Source: Candidatus Anaerobutyricum avicola
GTDB lineage: Bacteria; Bacillota; Clostridia; Lachnospirales; Lachnospiraceae
Length of the DNA stretch: 64,000 nt
Assembly (NCBI GenBank): GCA_019113845.1
Contig: DXGQ01000042.1
Location: 164,162-228,161, forward strand
Reading direction: 5' to 3'
In this document: positions 28,723 to 36,245 of the stretch, piece by piece
Position numbering within the stretch: position 1 is the stretch's first letter
How the letters are laid out: each line of letters begins with the position of its first letter
Notes under the pieces: model-generated
Databases searched by the model: none
Seen by the model: the letters and a program-made list of their open reading frames with translations, nothing else
Told to the model about the DNA's origin: nothing
Translations under genes and position numbers: made by a program

Positions 28723-29064
28723 TCAAGTTGCATGATATAACTGCACTCCTTCTTTTTCTACATTGGCATAGAAAGGATAGACAGGAAGCCATTTTTTAAA
28801 ATGTTCTTCACTTTTGGCGATAGGTTTGATATCTAAGTCATAATCCATGTTGTAATCGTAAGTCATTCCAGATAACTGATGCCGGTATTTTTTTATCTCC
28901 ATATCTGATATATCCAATAATATCATAATATCAATATCAGAATCTTTGGTATAATCACCTCGTGCATAAGAGCCATAAAGGATGATAGATTTCACATGAG
29001 AACCATAAATATCAATTATATGCATCACGTAATTTTTTAATAATGCTTGGATAGCTGTGGACAT
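28723..29064 (-). CDS. MNT-type nucleotidyltransferase domain protein
   Basis: A 113-aa minimal nucleotidyltransferase. The signature GSYARGDYTKDSDIDIMIL contains the GS and DxD metal-binding residues, and a third Asp appears in MDYDLDIKP. GGGGG lies before the ATG. Proteins of this type are often antitoxins that adenylylate a HEPN toxin; they can also be stand-alone. No HEPN domain is encoded beside it, only the 56-aa ORF, so this looks like an orphan or a remnant of a MNT-HEPN pair. Confidence 0.8.
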   Translation of the reverse strand: MSTAIQALLKNYVMHIIDIYGSHVKSIILYGSYARGDYTKDSDIDIMILLDISDMEIKKYRHQLSGMTYDYNMDYDLDIKPIAKSEEHFKKWLPVYPFYANVEKEGVQLYHAT

Positions 29065-29170
29065 GTTGTTACCCCCTTTGATTTTTGGCTGTTGGGATTT
29101 TTGTTAGAACGTTTGTTAGTGCAAAGTATTTTGTATGAGGGATAATAGATTTTGTATAATGAAAAACAAT

Positions 29171-29212
29171 ATAAAAAAACACCGGATAACCACTGTTTAA
29201 GCGGTTATCCGG
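29171..29212 (-). terminator. Terminator of the tRNA-Pro gene
   Basis: On the minus strand CCGGATAACC pairs with GGTTATCCGG and is followed by GTTTTTTTAT. Confidence 0.88.
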
Positions 29213-29227
29213 CTTCTTAAAAGCTAA

Positions 29228-29301
29228 TCGAGGCGACGGGACTCGAACCCACGGCCTCTGCGTCCCGAACGCAGCGCTCTACCAAACTGAGCCACGCCTC
29301 G
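29228..29301 (-). tRNA. tRNA-Pro (anticodon CGG)
   Basis: 74 bases on the minus strand. The acceptor stem is CGAGGCG / CGCCTCG with discriminator A, the anticodon loop TTCGGGA gives CGG, and the T loop is GGTTCGAGTCC. No CCA is encoded. It has its own promoter (29315-29343) and terminator, so it is a single-gene unit. Confidence 0.96.
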
Positions 29302-29314
29302 ATGCAACGATGTT

Positions 29315-29343
29315 ATTCTATCAAAACGGGCACGTTATGTCAA
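29315..29343 (-). promoter_or_regulatory. Promoter of tRNA-Pro
   Basis: TTGACA and TAGAAT with a 17-base spacer, about 14 bases before the tRNA 5' end. Confidence 0.85.
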
Positions 29344-29471
29344 GCCTTTTTTTTTAATTTTTGCAACTTTTGCAAAATTTTCATTATTGGTCACTGCGTG
29401 AACAGTAATAGATTGCTGCGTTCCGTGTTCCTGGCTGCCTGATGGGCTGAATTCCAGGCAGTCAGGTTTCG

Positions 29472-30926
29472 CTATTTTGTCTTTGTATCTTTAGATTTGG
29501 AATCTTTGCTTTTATTTTCTTTAGATTTAGTATCTTTTGCCTTGGTATCTTTGGATTTTGATTCTTTCGTATCGTTTTCTTCCTCTGCAGTTTCCGCCTC
29601 TTCTTCCGGTAATTCAATCCGTTCGATGATGGCTTTTTCAATCTGATGGTCTTTTATGTAGCTCACATGAATGTGGAGCTGCTCAACCTCCAGATCGATA
29701 TTTTGCGGACCGTCCTGCGGGATCTGTCCGAGAATATCAAATACAAGACCGCCGAGGGTATCATAATCGTCATTTTCCAGGTCAACGCCGGTCTCCTCTT
29801 TCAGTTCTTCCAGAGAGATGTTTCCGTTGATCTCCCAGGAGGATTCTGTCTGCTGCGCGATATAAGGCTCGCTGCTGTCGTAGGACGGAAGGTCTTCGTT
29901 CAGTTCGCCGACCAGCTCCTCGATCAGGTCATTTAAAGTGACGATGCCGACCATGCCGCCGTATTCGTCGAGGATGACAGACAGTGTGTTGTGTGTCTGT
30001 TTCATATTGCGGAACAGTACATCGGCCTTGACAGTCTCCGGTACAAAGTACGCCGGGCGGACAGCGCCGTCCAGGACGCTCTGTCGTGATTTGTCGGAAA
30101 GACGGAAATAATCTTTCGCATTCAGGATACCGACCACGTGATCCGGGGAATTATCGCAGACCGGATACAGGGTGTGACGGCTGTCGTGGATGATCTGTTC
30201 CCATTCCTCATCGCTGTCTTCCAGGAAAAGAATCGTCACATCGGTACGATGGGTGGCGATCTCGCCGACCATCAGATCGTCGAATTCAAAGACGTTCTGG
30301 ATGAACTCTTTTTCTTCGTAATCGATGGCGCCTTTTTCACTTCCGGCATCAACCATCATACGAATCTCTTCTTCGCTGACCTCGTCATCGGTTTCTGTCG
30401 GGTCGATGCCGCACAGACGGAGGACGGCGTTGGTGGACAGAGAGAGAAACCATACGATCGGTTTAAATAAAGTGGAGATCGCGCTGACCAGTCCGGAGAT
30501 GGCCAGAGCAAGCTGCTCGGATTTCTTGAGGGCGATACGTTTTGGAACAAGTTCGCCGAAGATCAATGTAAAATACGACAGGATCAATGTGATCACGACG
30601 ACGGCCAATGTGTTCAAAGTGGAACGCGGGATGCCGATTCCTGCGCCTACAAGAAAATCTACCAGCGGATCTGAAAAGTTGTCAGCGGCGAACGCACTGC
30701 CCAGAAAACCGGACAGGGTGATAGCCACCTGTATGGTGGAAAGGAAACGGGATGGCTCGCTGGTGAGCCGGGTCAGGCGGATAGCCTTTTTATTTCCTTC
30801 CTCTGCAAGTTTGGACATCTTTGTTTCGTTGGTGGAGAGTACGGCAATCTCCGCACTGGCAAAAATCGCGTTTAACGCGATCAGTATAACCTGAATCAAC
30901 AATAAAAAAACTATGGAATCTTCCAA
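29472..30926 (-). CDS. CorC/HlyC (CNNM-CBS) family transporter
   Basis: A 484-aa protein with a CNNM/DUF21 membrane domain (about residues 1-195: SAEIAVLSTNETK, FGELVPKRIA), a CBS pair (about 215-345) and a CorC_HlyC C-terminal domain (about 360-440). This family is linked to magnesium or cobalt handling. The start is TTG 30926 with AGAGG eight bases upstream. The C-terminal 30 residues are a degenerate KSKDTK-type repeat, strongly basic and probably disordered in the cytoplasm. The leader carries a consensus promoter, a 22-codon leader ORF and a terminator-like hairpin (31024-31244), which suggests regulation by attenuation. Confidence 0.9.
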   Translation of the reverse strand: MEDSIVFLLLIQVILIALNAIFASAEIAVLSTNETKMSKLAEEGNKKAIRLTRLTSEPSRFLSTIQVAITLSGFLGSAFAADNFSDPLVDFLVGAGIGIPRSTLNTLAVVVITLILSYFTLIFGELVPKRIALKKSEQLALAISGLVSAISTLFKPIVWFLSLSTNAVLRLCGIDPTETDDEVSEEEIRMMVDAGSEKGAIDYEEKEFIQNVFEFDDLMVGEIATHRTDVTILFLEDSDEEWEQIIHDSRHTLYPVCDNSPDHVVGILNAKDYFRLSDKSRQSVLDGAVRPAYFVPETVKADVLFRNMKQTHNTLSVILDEYGGMVGIVTLNDLIEELVGELNEDLPSYDSSEPYIAQQTESSWEINGNISLEELKEETGVDLENDDYDTLGGLVFDILGQIPQDGPQNIDLEVEQLHIHVSYIKDHQIEKAIIERIELPEEEAETAEEENDTKESKSKDTKAKDTKSKENKSKDSKSKDTKTK

Positions 30927-31023
30927 AATAAAAACCTCTTTCTTAAAATATAAAATAAATCGTTGTTTACTGTAAATGGATGTCTGTTTTCCGTATAGAG
31001 ATACGGTACGCGGTCATTTCCCT

Positions 31024-31077
31024 GAAAAAAAGCATGAGACATGACCCGTGTATCATCGATACACAGGGCATGCCTCA
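31024..31077 (-). terminator. Attenuator-like hairpin in the CorC-family leader
   Basis: On the minus strand GAGGCATG..CCTGTGTATC pairs with GATACACGGG.TCATGTCTC through a 3-base loop, then ATGC and seven T. It lies between the promoter (31216) and the CDS (30926), so full termination here would silence the gene. Its 5' arm begins directly after the leader ORF stop codon. Confidence 0.75.
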
Positions 31078-31078
31078 C

Positions 31079-31147
31079 CTAGTATATGTTCAAATTAAAT
31101 TTATTATCAGCATTATCAGGGTTAGCGTCATTATCACTATTGTCCAT
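31079..31147 (-). CDS. Putative 22-residue leader peptide (Asp/Asn/Pro rich)
   Basis: ATG 31147 to TAG 31079 on the minus strand. The peptide begins MDNSDNDANPDNADNK; 12 of 22 residues are Asp or Asn and one is Pro. GGAGG lies 13 bases upstream, a slightly long spacing. Translation through the stop codon would place the ribosome on the 5' arm of the hairpin at 31035-31077. Acidic/Pro-rich leader peptides that destabilise the ribosome at low magnesium are known for enteric mgtA (MgtL). The function here is inferred from composition and position. Confidence 0.5.
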   Translation of the reverse strand: MDNSDNDANPDNADNKFNLNIY

Positions 31148-31215
31148 CGCCTGGTAGTAACCTCCTTGAAATTTGAAATAAAAAATATAATACGAAATAA
31201 ATGATACCGAAAACA

Positions 31216-31244
31216 ATTATATCGTGTCATATATCCCGTGTCAA
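31216..31244 (-). promoter_or_regulatory. Consensus promoter of the CorC-family leader
   Basis: Perfect TTGACA and TATAAT with a 17-base spacer on the minus strand. The start near 31209 gives a leader of about 280 bases containing the leader ORF and hairpin. Confidence 0.9.
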
Positions 31245-31381
31245 GAAAAGTTTTGTTTTTGATTTTTTAACTTTTTTGCCTGTAAAAGTATATAAAAATA
31301 TGTATAAAGAGGAAGAATAATGCATTTTATTACAAAAAATGTGCAGATTATGACATAAAGGACAAAATGTGTTCTTTTTTT

Positions 31382-31389
31382 GCTATAAT
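31382..31389 (+). promoter_or_regulatory. Extended -10 promoter for the YbjN-like/LytTR pair
   Basis: TGCTATAAT is an extended -10 element with no convincing -35. The gap from 31248 to 31484 is otherwise AT-rich. Confidence 0.5.
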
Positions 31390-31484
31390 AAAGATCTGGA
31401 CCTTGTATATTTTATGCCGTATGTCCCGGAAAAAGGAGGGGCATGTGCCACAGGAGAATGAAAAAAATTTAAGAGGGGAAAGGT

Positions 31485-31934
31485 ATGCATATGGATTTTT
31501 TACAGGAGATTGAACAGTGGATGCAAAAAAATAACTGGCAGTATAAACGCCGGTCAAAAGCAGGCATTCTTGAGATGGATATGAGACTGCAGTGTGAATT
31601 GGAACGCTGTCGGGTTCTTGTGTGGCTGCGGGAAGGAGACTGTGTTGTCATCGGAAGAATTCCGGTAAAAGTGGAAGAGGAAGCCAGAAGCAGAGTGGCG
31701 GAATATCTGTGCCGGGTGAACTATGGCCTGTACTACGGAGGATTTGATTTTAATTTTAATGACGGAGAGATTCGTTACAAAACCCTGCTGACGAAGCTTG
31801 CCGACACAGACAGGCAGGAAGAGAATATTGAAGAAGCGATGGTGCGCCCTGCCATGATGTTTGATATGTACGGACCGGGACTGCTCGAAGTATGGAAAAA
31901 GGAAAAGGAGCCGTCGGAGGTGGCAGAAGGATGA
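31485..31934 (+). CDS. YbjN-like small protein, paired with a LytTR regulator
   Basis: A 149-aa soluble protein. Its layout (short helix, then strands such as GILEMDMRLQCELERCRVLVWL, then NYGLYYGGFDFNFNDGEIRYK and a helix) resembles the YbjN or secretion-chaperone-like fold; this is a structural impression only. The start may be ATG 31485 or ATG 31491, the latter better spaced from GGAAAGG. Its stop overlaps the regulator start as ATGA, so they are translationally coupled and probably act together. Confidence 0.55.
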   Translation: MHMDFLQEIEQWMQKNNWQYKRRSKAGILEMDMRLQCELERCRVLVWLREGDCVVIGRIPVKVEEEARSRVAEYLCRVNYGLYYGGFDFNFNDGEIRYKTLLTKLADTDRQEENIEEAMVRPAMMFDMYGPGLLEVWKKEKEPSEVAEG

Positions 31935-32644
31935 TGATCGGCATTTGTGACGATGACAGGGACTGGTGCAGACGTGCCGCGGAGGAGATCAGGCTCTTTG
32001 CTCAGAACATTGGGCAGGACGCGGAAGTGATCCCTTTCTACAGCGGTGATGAGATACGGGAGTGGAAGCAGCAGCCGTGGGATGTCCTGTTTTTGGATAT
32101 CGAGCTGGGAGAAGAGCGGGACGGGATCTCACTTGCCCGGGAAGTCAACGAGAGATTTCCCGGATGTCAGATTGTCTTTCTCACCAATTATCTGTTTTAT
32201 GCTGTGGACATTTTTCAGACCAGACATACCTATTTTGTTCTGAAAGAACAGTTGGGAGAGCGTCTGCCGGAGGTGTTTGACAAGGTGCTCCACCAGGCGG
32301 AACAGTCCGGGAAAAAACTGATCTTTTCTGCCTCCTGGGGAAGGCAGGTGATTGTCCGCCTTACAGATATGTACTATCTGGAAAGGGAACTTCGATACAC
32401 GATGGTACATACTTCCTGGGGAGATTTTCAGATTAAGGAGAAACTCGATGATCTGATCCACAGTTTGCCGGAAGGAGAATTTTCCCGCTGTCATCACAGC
32501 TATATCATTTATTTGCCGGCTGTGCGGGAAAAAAGAAAGAATTCGTACATTTTGGAAAATGGAAAGGAGATCGCCATCAGCCGGAGCTACATGAAACAGA
32601 CCAATGAGGACTGGATGCGCTGGGCGCTTCTGCAAATGTCCTGA
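31931..32644 (+). CDS. LytTR-family response regulator
   Basis: A 237-aa protein with an N-terminal receiver domain (CDDD acidic cluster near residue 6; phosphorylation Asp in VLFLDIEL; conserved Lys in YFVLKEQ) and a C-terminal LytTR DNA-binding domain (about 140-230, with EGEFSRCHHSYIIYLPAV). Such AgrA/ComE-type regulators bind direct repeats upstream of target genes. No histidine kinase is adjacent. The start overlaps the upstream YbjN-like gene by four bases. Confidence 0.85.
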   Translation: MMIGICDDDRDWCRRAAEEIRLFAQNIGQDAEVIPFYSGDEIREWKQQPWDVLFLDIELGEERDGISLAREVNERFPGCQIVFLTNYLFYAVDIFQTRHTYFVLKEQLGERLPEVFDKVLHQAEQSGKKLIFSASWGRQVIVRLTDMYYLERELRYTMVHTSWGDFQIKEKLDDLIHSLPEGEFSRCHHSYIIYLPAVREKRKNSYILENGKEIAISRSYMKQTNEDWMRWALLQMS

Positions 32645-32692
32645 AATGTTCGGAATATCATGAATATTATATCTTTTCTTTGGGAAAGATGC

Positions 32693-32766
32693 TATAATAT
32701 AACAGCATCCTCTGAATGTTATAACGGATGAGAGAGCATCTTCTGCTATCGTTCAGACAGATGCTG
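32693..32766 (+). promoter_or_regulatory. Promoter and structured leader upstream of the ldh-type gene
   Basis: TGCTATAAT (extended -10, TATAAT 32693-32698) is followed at once by a nested structure. ACAGCATC (about 32700) pairs with GATGCTGT (about 32759), inside it CTGAATG pairs with CGTTCAG, and a small GATG/CATC hairpin lies within. TTTCTTC follows, so it may act as a weak terminator or attenuator. I could not match it to a riboswitch class. Confidence 0.45.
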
Positions 32767-32795
32767 TTTCTTCATATTTTCCCCTTTTCTGACGC

Positions 32796-32839
32796 ATTGA
32801 CTACGTCAATAATGGTGGATTTGAAAGTTCACTTTCAAA
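32796..32839. repeat. Two palindromes just before the dehydrogenase ribosome binding site
   Basis: ATTGAC-TAC-GTCAAT (32796-32810) and TTTGAAAGT-TC-ACTTTCAAA (32820-32839), both perfect. The second ends 15 bases before AGGAGG. They look like operators for dimeric repressors; neither matches the Rex consensus that I know. Confidence 0.5.
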
Positions 32840-32869
32840 CTTATTCTTTTATGCAGGAGGTACTATGAT

Positions 32870-33820
32870 ATGGGTGATTATATTATCTCAAAGAAAAAAG
32901 CAGCGATTATCGGAGCAGGTTTTGTGGGGGCGTCTATTGCGTACGCCCTGACGATCCGGGGAGTGGCAAGGGAGATTGTATTCATAGACATTGACAAAGA
33001 GAAGGTGGATGGAGAAGCCATGGATATTCAGCACGGTATCCCGGAACTGGGAGGCGCTGTGGTACGGGCGGGCAGTTATGAGGACTGTGCCGACTGTGAT
33101 CTGATCGTTATCACGGCGGGGAGAAACCGGAAGCCGGGAGAGAGTCGTCTGGATCTGATCTCCGGAAACACACAGATTCTGAGGAATGTGGTGGATTCTC
33201 TGAAAAAGTATTATACAGGCGGCGCCATTCTGCTGGTGAGCAATCCGGTGGATATCCTTGTATATGAATGTACAAAATTTATGGATCTTCCGGATGGCAG
33301 AGTGTTTGGAACCGGTTGCGCTCTGGATTCCTCCCGCATGGTGCGGATGCTGTCCGATTATACAAAGAGAGATACGGAAGCAGTGAAAATAAATATAGTG
33401 GGAGAGCATGGCGACGCGCAGATCCCAATCTGGAGCCGGGCATCCATTGACGGTATTTTATTGCCGGAGTACTGCAAGAGGAGAGGCATCTCCTGGGGAC
33501 AGAAAGAGAAAGAAGTTCTGTCAGAAAAAGTACGCGGAATGGGTGCGGCCATTATCAAAGAAAAGGGAAGAACCCATTTCGGCATTTCGACCACCGTGTG
33601 TTATCTGGCAGAGGCGGTGCTTGGACAGAGACCGTCGATTGCTTCGGTATCCACTGTGCTGCAGGGAGAATACGGCGTCAGTGGGGTAGCACTGAGTGTT
33701 CCGTCTGTCATTGGAGTCAACGGCGTGGAGCGGCGCCTGGAAGAGACATGGTCTGATGAGGAACTTACCCTGTTCCGGCAGGCGGCCGATAAGATGAAAG
33801 GAGTTTTAGACACATTATGA
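32870..33820 (+). CDS. L-lactate/malate dehydrogenase family protein
   Basis: A 316-aa NAD-dependent 2-hydroxyacid dehydrogenase. The N-terminal Rossmann motif is GAGFVGASIA; the catalytic His is in VGEHGD and the substrate Arg in SSRMVRML. Overall it resembles L-lactate dehydrogenase. However, the residue before KPGESR, the classic specificity position (Gln102 in Bacillus LDH, Arg in malate dehydrogenase), is Arg (residue 87). The activity could therefore be on oxaloacetate. AGGAGG lies nine bases before ATG 32870. The stop overlaps the next gene as ATGA. A structured leader and two palindromes lie upstream, suggesting tight control. Confidence 0.85.
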   Translation: MGDYIISKKKAAIIGAGFVGASIAYALTIRGVAREIVFIDIDKEKVDGEAMDIQHGIPELGGAVVRAGSYEDCADCDLIVITAGRNRKPGESRLDLISGNTQILRNVVDSLKKYYTGGAILLVSNPVDILVYECTKFMDLPDGRVFGTGCALDSSRMVRMLSDYTKRDTEAVKINIVGEHGDAQIPIWSRASIDGILLPEYCKRRGISWGQKEKEVLSEKVRGMGAAIIKEKGRTHFGISTTVCYLAEAVLGQRPSIASVSTVLQGEYGVSGVALSVPSVIGVNGVERRLEETWSDEELTLFRQAADKMKGVLDTL

Positions 33821-34542
33821 AAAGAGCAGCAGATTTCAGGGGTATCGCGAGGGCGAGTCTCTCGGGACACTGGGCGTCAGCGCTGGGCACGACCCTGCTG
33901 GCGGAGCTTTTAGGCGCGGATATGATCGTGCACAGCAGTGTGGGGTCATTTTCGGCGAATCTGTATAATTATTACGGAGAGGACGGAGGAGACGTCAGCA
34001 TGCAGGTGGCGCCGGCATTCCTTATGATGATCGCGGCCGTCCTTATGGTATCCATGTTTGTCATATTGATCATTGCCGTTATTCAGTTTATCATCGGAAG
34101 TTTTGTCAGTCTTGGTCTGGCGACGTATAATCTGAATCTGATCGACCGGAAGGAGGCTTCTGTGGGGCAGATATTCTGCCACACATCCATCATGGGAAAA
34201 GCGATCTGGCTCCGTCTGCGGACGAGTATTTTCATTTTCCTGTGGAGCCTGCTCTTCGTCATTCCGGGGATCATCAAGAGTTATTCTTACAGTATGTCGA
34301 ACTTTATAATGGCAGAAAACCCGGAAATGTCGGCGAAGGAAGCGATGGAAGTATCAATGGAAATGATGCGGGGAAATAAATGGCGGTTATTCTGCCTGGA
34401 GCTCAGCTTTATCGGCTGGGGGATTCTCTGCCTTTTCACTTTGGGTATCGGATACTTATGGTTGAATCCTTACATAAACGCATCGCTCGCAGCATTTTAT
34501 GATGATGTTTCCAGAACAGGCGAGACAGCGCACGCATTTTAA
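33817..34542 (+). CDS. DUF975 family integral membrane protein
   Basis: A 241-aa protein with about five hydrophobic helices, including MMIAAVLMVSMFVILIIAV and FIFLWSLLFVIPGIIKSY. The latter PGI(I/K)xYSY...ENPxMSAKEAMEVSMEMMRGNK segment is typical of DUF975 proteins, widespread in Firmicutes and of unknown function. It overlaps the dehydrogenase gene by four bases, so it is translated with it, and a strong terminator follows. Confidence 0.85.
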   Translation: MKRAADFRGIARASLSGHWASALGTTLLAELLGADMIVHSSVGSFSANLYNYYGEDGGDVSMQVAPAFLMMIAAVLMVSMFVILIIAVIQFIIGSFVSLGLATYNLNLIDRKEASVGQIFCHTSIMGKAIWLRLRTSIFIFLWSLLFVIPGIIKSYSYSMSNFIMAENPEMSAKEAMEVSMEMMRGNKWRLFCLELSFIGWGILCLFTLGIGYLWLNPYINASLAAFYDDVSRTGETAHAF

Positions 34543-34565
34543 CAGAAGTCGGCACAAGCCGCGGC

Positions 34566-34622
34566 TCCCTTTCGAACAGACAGATAAAAAACAGGTCTGT
34601 TTTCGAAAGGGGGCTTTTTTTG
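34566..34622 (+). terminator. Terminator after the DUF975 gene
   Basis: CCCTTTCG.ACAGAC pairs with GTCTGT..CGAAAGGG, followed by GGC and seven or more T. Confidence 0.9.
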
Positions 34623-34690
34623 TCTCTGAAGGGTATTTTAAAATCATTTTTCGCTCCGAAAATGAGAAAAATATGACAAAAAAATCCTTT

Positions 34691-34838
34691 AAAAAGGGTA
34701 ATATTTTATAATACCAAAAATTAGAAAAACAGTAAATGCACATATTTGTTAAAAATATCCATTTTTAAACACGTTATGGAATGAAAAAATAAAATTTCAT
34801 GTAAATAATATCCATTTCTTGCAAAATATTACCTTTTT
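34691..34838. repeat. AT-rich gap with a long-range inverted repeat
   Basis: AAAAAGGGTAATATTTT (34691-34707) is matched by its near-complement AAAATATTACCTTTTTAT (34823-34838), about 115 bases apart. ATATCCATTT occurs twice in between. A TATAAT occurs at about 34857 before the next gene, without a clear -35. The gap 34543-34931 shows nothing else. Confidence 0.4.
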
Positions 34839-34931
34839 ATTTCGTGTCAATAAATGTATAATAATGTCATATCCAGATATTTTATAATAAATTATGTAAT
34901 GATATTTGTCTGGATGGGAAGGAGGTGTAGC

Positions 34932-35267
34932 ATGAGGACAATCTTGACGCGAGAGCAGGAAGTGATGACATTAGGGGGCCGTGTACAGTTGATCTATGAA
35001 TTATTAATGTCACATTTTCCGAGAGAAGAAGGAGAGGGAGATTTTTTTGGTATTCGAATTCAGCAATATGAGAAGGATGGGACATTCCGGGTGGACAGAA
35101 GCGAGGCACCGGGGCTGACGGAGAACTATGAGGAGGCGATCCGTCTGTTTCTGCTGTTTGTCCGGGAGACAGTGATGCCCGTTCATCTGTATGAGCTGGT
35201 TGATGACTGGCAGTCAGCGTTCTGTTCCGGAGTGTGGGAACTGATCGGTGTATCCCGCCGGATATAA
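34932..35267 (+). CDS. Small soluble hypothetical protein (111 aa)
   Basis: ATG 34932 is preceded by GGAAGGAGGTG, an excellent site; upstream in-frame codons are not needed. The protein is soluble, with a Gly/Glu/Asp-rich turn (REEGEGDFFGIRI), a helix with LTENYEEAIRLFLLFV and a Trp-rich end (ELVDDWQSAFCSGVWEL). I do not recognise a family with confidence. It is flanked by AT-rich gaps, so it is probably a single-gene unit. Confidence 0.7.
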   Translation: MRTILTREQEVMTLGGRVQLIYELLMSHFPREEGEGDFFGIRIQQYEKDGTFRVDRSEAPGLTENYEEAIRLFLLFVRETVMPVHLYELVDDWQSAFCSGVWELIGVSRRI

Positions 35268-35391
35268 TGAAGATGAAAAGCAGACAGTATATTTCTTATT
35301 TTGCGGGGATATGATATGATGGTTTACAGACCTCCCACAGGCAGATGAGATGGGAGGATATGCAAAATCAGAATATCAGAGGTGACAGGAT

Positions 35392-36039
35392 ATGAGAAAG
35401 CACAGAGCGGTTTTTCAGGGAGGCCGCGGAGAGATCGTTGAGAAGAAGTCAAGATTTATCGCCCATGTGCAGGCGGTGGAGACAGTGGAGGAGGCGCAGG
35501 AGTTTATTGAGGCAGTGAAGAAAAAGTACTGGGATGCCAGACATAACTGTTCCGCTTTCTCTGTCGGAGAGCAGAATCCCCTGACCAGATGCAGTGATGA
35601 CGGGGAGCCGGGCGGTACGGCTGGCAAACCGATTCTGGAAGTGATCCAGGGCAGCGGTATCTGTAATATTGCTATTGTGGTGACCCGCTATTTTGGAGGG
35701 ACCTTGCTGGGGACCGGAGGTCTGGTGCGCGCTTATACGGAAGCGGCAAAGGCCGGACTGGAGGAGTCTGTGATCATTGAAAAGATACCGGGGATCCGGA
35801 TGACGCTTGCGGCAGAGTACACGGATCTGGGGAAGATTCAGTATATTCTGGCACAGAATCAGATCATCGTGGAGAAGACGGATTATACAGATACGGTAGA
35901 GATGCAGGCCCTTTTTCCGGAAGAGGAGAAAGAATATCTGATGAAAGAACTGACAGAGGGGACCGGAGGACGGATAAAAATGACAGAAGGGGAGAAGGTC
36001 TATTATGGTACGGCGGAAGGAGAAGTGATCGTTTTCTGA
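35392..36039 (+). CDS. YigZ/IMPACT family protein
   Basis: A 215-aa protein with the N-terminal UPF0029/IMPACT domain: KKSRFIAHV, the family motif DDGEPGGTAGKP and VTRYFGGTLLGTGGLVRAY. A C-terminal DUF1949-like ferredoxin fold follows. The eukaryotic relative IMPACT regulates translation through GCN1; the bacterial role is not settled. A GAGGTGACAGG sequence precedes the ATG. It runs convergently toward typA with about 200 bp between; a GC-rich hairpin (GCGGCGGG / CCCGCCGC, around 36165-36202) sits in that gap. Confidence 0.88.
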   Translation: MRKHRAVFQGGRGEIVEKKSRFIAHVQAVETVEEAQEFIEAVKKKYWDARHNCSAFSVGEQNPLTRCSDDGEPGGTAGKPILEVIQGSGICNIAIVVTRYFGGTLLGTGGLVRAYTEAAKAGLEESVIIEKIPGIRMTLAAEYTDLGKIQYILAQNQIIVEKTDYTDTVEMQALFPEEEKEYLMKELTEGTGGRIKMTEGEKVYYGTAEGEVIVF

Positions 36040-36245
36040 TGCCGTGCGGACAGGGTACAGGGATAAAGTATTTTATTTGCGGAACGCCCGCTTCGCACTG
36101 GACGCGGTCGTTTTGACGGCAGTTTCTGCCATGAATTCTGCCGTGCGGGAGTGGTGCCTCCCTGTCTGCGGCGGGGCGCATCGTGTTTCCCGCCGCAAAA
36201 ATGCCACGCCCGGAGAGATCAGGCAGGCGCAAAAACAAAAGATAC

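Noticed and set aside
31060..31081. TAGGTGAGGC resembling the start of an M-box (ykoK) magnesium riboswitch
   Set aside because: These bases form the 5' arm of the perfect terminator hairpin and the leader ORF stop; the other conserved M-box segments are absent.
36165..36202. GC-rich hairpin between yigZ and typA as a terminator
   Set aside because: No U-run follows it on either strand in the right direction, so termination is not supported.
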